DNA from: Delphinapterus leucas
Lineage: Eukaryota; Chordata; Mammalia; Artiodactyla; Monodontidae
DNA length: 64,000 nt
Reading direction: 5' to 3'
NCBI RefSeq assembly: GCF_002288925.2
Contig: NW_022098037.1
Span: 2,722,402-2,786,401, forward strand
A program made the translations under genes and the position numbers. Shown here piece after piece: positions 57,515-64,000 of this stretch (position 1 is the first letter of the stretch; each line of letters opens with the position of its first letter). The notes beneath the pieces were generated by a model. The model was not told the DNA's origin. It made no database searches and saw only the letters and a list, made by a program, of their open reading frames with translations.

Positions 57515-58230
57515 TCATCCGTCAGTGGACATTTAAGTTGTTTCCATATTTTAGCTATTGTGAATAATGCTGCAGTGAACGTGGTACTACAAATATCTCT
57601 TCGAGAGATGGATTTCCTTTCTTTTGGATATATAACAAGAAGTGGGGTTACTGGATCATTTTGCAGTTCTATTTTTAATTTTTTGAGAAACTTCCGTACT
57701 GTTGTCAATAATGGCTGTGACGATTTACATTCTTGTAAGCAGTGTACAAGAGTTCCCTTTTCTCCACATCCTTGTCAAAACTTCTATATTTTTGATAACA
57801 GCCATTCTAACAAGTGTGAGGTGATATATCACTGTGGTTTTGATTTGTATCTTCCTAATGATTAGTAATGTTGAGTATCTTTTCATATGTTTTGGCCTTT
57901 TGTATGTCTTCTTTTGAGAAATGTCTATTTGTGTGCCTTGCCCATTTTTTAATTGGGTTATTTTGTTTTGTTTTGCTCTTGGGTTGTTTGAGTTCCTTAT
58001 ATATTTTGGATATTAACCCCTTATCAGATAGATGATTTGCATATATGTTCTCCTATTCGTGGGTTGACTTTTCAGTCTGTTTATTTTTTCTTTTTCTTGA
58101 AGAAGATTTCTAGTTTGATGCAATTGCACTTACCTAGTTTTGCTTTTGTTGCTTGTGATTTTTGTGCCATATCCAAAAAATCTTTACCCAGAACAATGTT
58201 TGACTCCTTTCTTTATTTCTAGAAGATCAT
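56965..58230 (-). mobile_element. Old LINE-1 (L1M-type) 3' part, copy G
   Basis: AGCTTTATTGAGGTATAGTC, GGTATACAACGTGATG and ACATTAGATCTCCATAACTC mark an old L1 3' UTR. Further in, minus-strand text [16 protein letters not shown] at about 57680 is the ORF2 C-terminus. An (AC)n run at 57487-57514 has grown inside it. Confidence 0.8.
57487..57514. repeat. (AC)n microsatellite
   Basis: Fourteen AC units without interruption, within the old L1. Confidence 0.95.
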
Positions 58231-58408
58231 GGCATTACAAAGCCTTATTCATAGAATATATTGAACCTTAATTCGTTCAGAATTGATAGGCAACTGTTAA
58301 TGACTTCATTTTGCAGATGCCAAGACTGAGGCATATGGCTACATTGAAGGGTTTGTCTGAGGGGATGCAGTCAATGATGGGGAATGTAAACCCAAATGTG
58401 GAACTTCT

Positions 58409-58740
58409 TTTTTCTTTTTTTAATAAATTTATTTATTTTATTTATTTATTTTGGGCTGCATTGGGTCTTCGTTGCCGCGTGCGGGCTTTCTCTAGTTTCG
58501 GTGAGCAGGAGCTGCTCTTCGTTGCAGTGTGTGGGCTTCTCATTGTGGTGGCTTCTCTTGTTGCAGAGCATGGGGTCTAGGCCCACGGGCTTTGGTAGTT
58601 GTGGCGCGCAGGCTCAGTAGTTGTGGCGCACTGGCTTAGTTGCTCCGCAGCATGTGGGATCTTTCTGGACCTGGGCTCGAAACTGTGTCCCTTGCATTGG
58701 CAGGAGGATTCTTAACCACTGCGCTACCAGGAAAGTCCCT
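58409..58740 (-). mobile_element. CHR-1-like SINE (long form)
   Basis: The minus strand carries the long body and a TTTA-rich tail. A 16-bp duplication with one mismatch (CAAATGTGGAACTTCT at 58393-58408; CAAATTTGGAACTTCT at 58741-58756) flanks it. Confidence 0.93.
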
Positions 58741-58756
58741 CAAATTTGGAACTTCT

Positions 58757-59231
58757 AATTCCTCATTTGATGTCAATTTAACAACACATTAGATATTCAG
58801 GTATTGCTGGTATTTTCTTCATTGCAGCCATTTTAATTTCATAACAAATTTTGGCTGAAATATATAAAAATAACATCAAAACTGTTTCTACAGTTGATTT
58901 CTAACACTGCTGGTCATACTCTGCTCAATAAGCAATGAATATGTGAGAAAGTTCTCAGTGTTAAAGAAAGTTTTAGATCTTGGGAGAACTAGGAAAACAT
59001 GAGACATGATACTACTATCAGAGTGCTCACAGCCTGCTTTGAGAAACTAAACTCACTCCTGTAAAGTCATCACAGCCCAAGATATGTGGTGCTGACCAAA
59101 ATAACAAGAGGGGTCAATGGAGCAAAGAGATTGACTGGAAGCTTCAGGGCTCTTGGAAGACATACTGTTGCATCTTAAATGAGGATACATTTTAACGAGG
59201 ACAAAAGGGGAGAAAGAGAACATCCCGTAAA
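58757..59231. other. Unassigned, AT-rich stretch
   Basis: Nothing recognised. Confidence 0.45.
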
Positions 59232-59445
59232 ACATTTGCATAGTGCTTTTTAGTTGACAAAACACTTTCACATTTATCATGGAATCCATCCCTACACTAA
59301 CTCAGTAGGAGATGGTATCATGATTTTCATTTTACTGATGAGGATCCCGAAGCTCAGAGAGGTTAAGAGGTTTCTAAGATGACACACAGCTTGTAAGGGT
59401 GAGAGCTTAGAGTCAGAGCTACACCTGATGCACACTCCCTTGTGC
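59232..59445 (-). repeat. MIR relic
   Basis: CATTTTACTGATGAGGATCCCGAAG, CTCAGAGAGGTTAAGAGG and GACACACAGCTTGTAAGGG follow the reverse MIR core well. Confidence 0.75.
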
Positions 59446-59639
59446 CAGATCCTGGAAGGTTATTAGGCCAGGTAGAGGGAAATTATCGTTAATCCTAGAC
59501 TAGGAGTATAATGTAATAAAAATGGAGTGCAGGAGGGTTGGAGAGATAGGAGACAGGGAGACGAACCAAGGATCTCCCCCAGCCTGTGCTACCTCTGTCA
59601 TGTGTTCATGACATTTGGTTGTACTTGTCCATCTCTGGT

Positions 59640-59755
59640 CTGTCTGGACCCTCAATTCTAACCTCCTGGAGGGCAGGGCTTCAACTTTGATATCAGTAAG
59701 GTCCAGCATGCTGCTCATCTAGTAGGAGGTGCCAATAATATTTTGAATGAATGAA
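59640..59755 (+). repeat. L2 3' end
   Basis: CCTGGAGGGCAGGGC and the terminal AATATTTTGAATGAATGAAG are typical of the L2 3' end. Confidence 0.6.
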
Positions 59756-60685
59756 GTAGTTACAGCTCTGGTCTTAGCATGAGGTAATGATAATCTGATG
59801 ACAACAATGAAATTAGAGCAGTGAGGGTGAATCCATGGGAACTGGTGAAGTAAGAAGTCATTAAGATTATCAGAGTGAAACCCATTAGGGACATCTAAGG
59901 CCCTCCTAGTATTCTGTTTCTTAAGCTGGATGGAGGGGTACACAGGTACTTGTTATTGTTCTTTAAAGTGGACATATACTTTTACAAGTTCTATATTTCA
60001 ATAATAAAATGGAAAAAATTTAGAAATAGAAAAATAGATAACATTTGGTGATAGGCTTTATATGAAGAATAAAAGGGAAGAAAGTAAATAACAAAAACAA
60101 CTTCAAGTTCATTATTGTGACACACTTAAAGAATGGTTATCTGCCAGAAAATGGGACACTTGGAGGCAGAGATGAGAAGGCCACTTTTGGACATGGTCAG
60201 GGAGCTGCGTGCCTGCAGGTTAAGTCCTCGGAGCCCATTCTTTATCCTGGGAAGTCCCTTGTTGCCTTCACTCCTGTAGTTCCCGCGGCCTGGGGAGTTG
60301 GCTTACTTCCCTTTCTTCCTTCAGGTGCCAGTATCTGCTTGACACTGGGGGCAGCCCTTCTCCCAAAACAGATTTGGTAGCTGAATGATCCTTTTTAGCT
60401 CCCCTCTTCATTAATGCCCCCCAGATCAACTCATAGAGACTCGATTTAGAGATTTTAACTGCTGACCTCTGTGGGACTATAAATAAAGGTTAGCAAAATA
60501 TATAAGCCCTTGGGGACTTATAAAATTTGCAGGAATCTTACAAAGTTCTGTAACAGTCTGAGTCGCCATTTCTGTGTTTTTTAGAGAGTATTCAGAAATC
60601 TCTTTTATATAGTCCTGAGAGCCTTTCTTAGATGATTCTAAATGATAGTCTGAACTTTTCATACATATAACTTATCCTGGTTGTT
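59756..60685. other. Unassigned stretch
   Basis: Nothing recognised beyond a few AT-rich runs near 60000-60060. Confidence 0.45.
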
Positions 60686-60915
60686 TGCTTTTAATGTACC
60701 AGGCAGTATTCTAAACACATGTCATATAGCATCTATTTTAAACTTCAAAAAGACATCCCTAGTGGTATGTATTATTATTATCCCCATTTTACAGATGAAG
60801 AAATTGAGGCATAGAAAATGTAAACACTGAGACCCAGGTCACACAACTAGTAGGTGGCAGAGCTGAGATCTGAGCCCAGGCAGCCTGATTTCAGAGCCCG
60901 TGTCTACTTGTCTGT
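60686..60915 (-). repeat. MIR relic, near full length
   Basis: ATGTACCAGGCAGTATTCTAAAC, ATTATCCCCATTTTACAGATGAAG, GGTCACACAACTAGTAGG and GATCTGAGCCCAGGCAGCCTG run in reverse MIR order. Confidence 0.82.
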
Positions 60916-61249
60916 TAGAGTGTACACTGCTCAGACATAGTCCCCAGGGGGCTGGGGCTAGGAGCTTTGGGAAGTCTGATGTAATCGGCGCCTCCTTTCT
61001 GAGTCTCGTGGTCCAAGGAGGAACCACTGGATTCATGTTGTCATCCCTACAATTAAACATTCCTCTTCTGGGTTTTAAGCTGTTGTGCAGCAACATTAAA
61101 GATGCCTCCCCAACCGCTCCTCTGGCTGGTCCCCAGAAACCCAGCCCTTGGCTCTCTCGCAGGGAAAATCTCTTCCCTAGCTGGTTTCTACAGATTCTTC
61201 CCCTGGGTTTTGAAATCACTCTGCACAGACTTGTAATTGTCCCTCCTTC
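60916..61249. other. Unassigned stretch, open on both strands
   Basis: Open frames of 136 and 139 codons overlap on opposite strands (60839-61310). Neither resembles a known protein and part of each reads through the MIR. Confidence 0.4.
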
Positions 61250-61630
61250 ATCCTTCATTCACTTATTCATTCAACAAATGTTCAACAATTTATTATGTAC
61301 CAGACTCTAGGGGATACCTGGATAAATAATTCATCACCCCCATCCTCTAAGGTCCTCACAGTCTTACGGGATATCAGGTATATAAATAAATACAGCTCAC
61401 CGTAGTAAATGCTGTGGAGGAAGTATGTTTGAACAGTGAAGGAAGCACATTTCGAAGTTAACCATGTTGGGGAGAAGAGAGGGTTTCACAGTAGACATTG
61501 CTCTGGATGGGTAGAACTTTTCGAGATTTATCAGGAGAGAGAAAGGTCATTCCAAAGACAGAAAAGAGCTCACGCATAGTGTATGATGGCAGAGAATCAT
61601 GCATGTGAAGATTTAATTCAGTGATTCATT
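61250..61630 (-). repeat. L2 3' relic
   Basis: TTATTCATTCAACAAATGTTC, TATTATGTACCAGACTCTAGGGG and CTCACAGTCTTACGGG begin the reversed L2 end. GGAGAGAGAAAGGTCATTCC continues upstream L2 text. Confidence 0.65.
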
Positions 61631-62229
61631 CACTTATCCGTTAATATTTACCAAGTGCCTACTTTGCAGAAAGCCTCATGTTACACGCTAGTGATGCCAT
61701 GTAAATGTAGAGTTCATTGCCCAGTTGGAACTTTCTATCAAGCATTAGGGAAGATCTGTCTCCTTCACTTTTCCAGCATCTAGAGGCTGCCTACTTGACT
61801 TGGTTTATGGCCCCTTCCTCCATCTTCAAAGCCAGCAGTGTAGCATCTTCAAATCTCTCTCTGACTTTCGTACTACTCTGTCATCGTATCTCCTTTTCTG
61901 CCTCTCCTGCCAAGTTGGTTGTTCAATAAATGCCTTTTACATTGTGGGTGTTCCAAGGTCCATGTACCTGACTTTTTCCAAGACCCGCTTATCCTGATCT
62001 TCCGATCTTTAACTTCCATGCCTCTGACCAACCACTGTAGCCATTCACGACTGTCCAAGAGCTTGTATATTATTGCCACAGAAAGCAGAAGACCACCCAA
62101 AGTTCTGTCCAATGGGAAGATTTTCTCTCACTGTTATCTTTCAAGACAGCTGAAGTCCATTTTCGGTTCGTATTTACACACTGAATCAATTCATTTGTAA
62201 AGCAAGCACCGTCTTTTTTCTTTTTTCAC
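61631..62229. other. Unassigned stretch
   Basis: Possible L2 or MIR phrases (TATTTACCAAGTGCCTAC near 61647); otherwise nothing recognised. Confidence 0.4.
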
Positions 62230-62749
62230 CAGCTGGTTCTAAGGGACCCCACTGTGGGACCGCAGGTGTGAGTTGAGGGGAGGTGATGGTGCAACAGTGT
62301 TGATATGGGGGTCTGGACCACTTGCTAGTACAGCTCACTGGTTATGTATGACCTTGCTTGTGCCTGACCCCACATGTACTTTTTCCATCTCATGATAGAT
62401 TGTTATGGGCTGTTCAACCTTATGATTTGCAGCACATGCCAGGGTCAACTCATGAAGGGCAGTTCTAGCCACACAGTCACTGGAGTTCAGACACTCAGTC
62501 TCTAAGGCCCAGTGGCATGCCAAGAACTGTTTCTTGAGTAGTGTATAATTCTCCAATGCAGATGGCGTGGCCTTGCTCCAGAATCCTAAGGGGTCTACAC
62601 TGTAGTTCTCCTATTAGGCCTTGCCCCATAGCTCCAGGCAAGGAGTTTAGGCCAACTACAAAGTTAGAGGAAGTAGTCTCCCATAAGACTGTCCTTACTT
62701 TCGACACCAGCTGCATGTCTGGGGGGGTTTCTAAAACTGCCCTCAGCTT

Positions 62750-63290
62750 TGATAATTTTCTGGAAAGACTAAGAGAATTTTCTGAAAGCTATTAAACTCA
62801 TAGTTATGACTTATTGCAGGGAAAGAATACAAATTGAAATCATCCAAGGAAAAAATTACCTAGGACAGAGTCTGGGGAAGTAGCGAATGTGGAGTCTAAG
62901 TTGTCCTCATCCTGAGGAGTCATCAGAATACAGCACTTTCCCAGCATTGATGTGTGATGTTACACACAGGAGTATTGCCAACCAGGGAAATCATCCAAAC
63001 CTAGGTCTTCAGAGTTTTTAATTGGGCTCTGTTACATAGAGAAGATTGATTGCCCACACGCTTGATCTCAGTCTCCAGGTTAACTGATATCATATGACTC
63101 AAAGCCTTCACTCTAAATCACATTGTGGATCTTTCTGGCAGAGCTAGCTGCCACCTTAAGGTGAAATCACATTGTTATTTGAAATCACTTTGTTACTATA
63201 TGGCTAGCCCAAGACACCTTGCAAGTATTGATTACCTTCCAGGAGCTATAGAATTTAGCCCTGTAAAATGTTTACAAGGTTAAATTCTTT
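62750..63290. repeat. LTR-like repeat within the retroviral relic
   Basis: ATGACTTATTGCAGGGAAAG, GCCAACCAGGGAAATCATCC and GATCTCAGTCTCCAGG resemble an old LTR family that I cannot name. The bounds are approximate. Confidence 0.35.
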
Positions 63291-63742
63291 GCTACACACT
63301 CCATGCAGAGAGTGGGATTCCCAGCCAGAGATGCCTCTATTACCATAGGGACTGGCAGGCTGTATGTCCCAAGCAGCAGGCCTGCTTGCACTGAGGCCTG
63401 GATCTGCTCACGCAGTCTTCTATGTCATGTGGTGAATGGGTTGGAGCAGAATATCTAAGCATAAACTATGTTGCCTCTAGAACCCAAAACCCTGGGGTTT
63501 TCCTTGTCAGCTGGTATGCAGGTGATCCATCTCCAAAGCACTTCCTTCACAGGGGTAGAGGTGTGAAATGCCATAATTTGCCCTTTATTTTGGAGGGGAT
63601 GTTCTGGGAGGTCCCACGTTGCTCGGTTCCTAAAATCTTCACTAAGGCAGGGAGCCCTTGAATTCTCATAGAGTTACTAATGCCTCCAATCAACTTGCCA
63701 TATCTTGCTCATCATTTCCAGTTAATGTAAAGTCATTGATGT

Positions 63743-63950
63743 TGGGCTTCCCTGGTGGCGCGGTGGTTGGGAGTCCGCCTGCCGATGCGGGGGACACGGG
63801 TTCGTGCCCCGGTCTGGGAAGATCCCACATGCCGCAGAGCGGCTGGGCCCGTGAGCCATGGCCGCTGAGCCTGCGCGTCCGGAGCCTGTGTTCTGCAACG
63901 GGAGAGGCCACAACAGTGAGAGGCCCGCGTACCAAAAAAAAAAAAAAAAA
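63743..63950 (+). mobile_element. CHR-2-like SINE
   Basis: Complete copy with a long pure A tail (about 18). The target-site duplication AGTCATTGATGT (63731-63742 and 63951-63962) is perfect, and with the flanking A bases may reach 14 bp. It splits the retroviral reverse transcriptase active-site codons. The pure tail and intact duplication suggest a young insertion. Confidence 0.95.
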
Positions 63951-64000
63951 AGTCATTGATGTAGCCGACCAATATGATGTTCTGAAGAGTGTCCAGATGG

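Larger units (their letters stand above)
62230..64000 (-). pseudogene. Old endogenous retrovirus pol relic (ERVL-like), interrupted, continues beyond window
   Basis: On the minus strand, entering at the window edge, the text just left of 64000 resembles a reverse transcriptase with a decayed active-site motif (Tyr-Ile-Asn-Asp in place of Tyr-x-Asp-Asp). Further along, at about 62556-62335, text with LLKKQFLACHWALETE resembles the segment that follows the reverse transcriptase in ERVL-type pol. Stops and frameshifts are frequent, a CHR-2 SINE cuts the active-site region, and 62750-63290 looks like a different repeat inserted between the two segments. No function is expected. Assignment to ERVL rests on these motifs only. 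Confidence 0.55.

Noticed and set aside
60839..61310. Overlapping 136- and 139-codon frames on opposite strands
   Set aside because: Both include MIR-derived sequence and neither has protein-like motifs.

Overview
The window is vertebrate nuclear DNA from a cetartiodactyl mammal, most likely a cetacean (whale or dolphin). The evidence is nine tRNA-derived SINEs of the CHR type. Three are long, about 320-355 bp, CHR-1-like copies, and six are short, about 175-210 bp, CHR-2-like copies; eight of the nine have clear target-site duplications. The LINE-1 copies also resemble artiodactyl and whale L1 families. I see no bacterial operons, no CRISPR array, no rRNA or tRNA gene and no convincing intact protein-coding gene. 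The window looks intergenic or deeply intronic. Family names were assigned by reading the sequence against remembered consensus features, not by a database search.

Layout. 1-7 kb: mostly unique sequence with a CHR-1 SINE, MIR and L2 relics, a possible conserved element at 2.1-2.35 kb, and an old repeat split by a CHR-2 SINE at 6.2 kb. 7.1-8.55 kb: a 5'-truncated L1 on the minus strand. 8.6-19.9 kb: unique sequence with MIR, L2 and MER5-like relics, two CHR-2 SINEs (12.3 and 16.9 kb), a repeat-free block at 13.1-13.95 kb that looks like a conserved non-coding element, and a coding-like stretch at 16.3-16.6 kb. 19.9-24.2 kb: a truncated L1 holding a 100-N assembly gap. 27.8-35.2 kb: an L2 relic split by a full-length minus-strand L1 that is itself interrupted by two SINEs. 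36.0-41.9 kb: a second full-length L1 on the plus strand, head to head with the first. 42-62 kb: mostly unique sequence, with a homeobox-rich candidate enhancer at 42.7-43.1 kb, a slightly more GC-rich zone at 46.6-48 kb, dense MIR relics at 47-53 kb, an MLT1-type LTR at 50.3 kb, a strong CTCF-like motif at 53.3 kb, an octamer/CCAAT cluster at 54.7 kb, and three old L1 3' ends. 62.2-64 kb: an old endogenous retrovirus pol relic on the minus strand, cut by a CHR-2 SINE in its reverse-transcriptase active-site region and running off the window end.

What works together. The transposon record is a readable chronology: L2 and MIR relics, then older L1 3' ends, then the full-length L1s, then CHR SINEs inserted into them. 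All L1 open reading frames are broken by stops or frameshifts. The best candidates for retained function are non-coding: the CTCF-like site, the octamer/CCAAT cluster and the repeat-free blocks. No previously undescribed system is evident. The most useful practical observation is a probable false 52-bp duplication at the assembly gap, and the most interesting mechanistic ones are a tailless SINE and a SINE insertion that removed its target.
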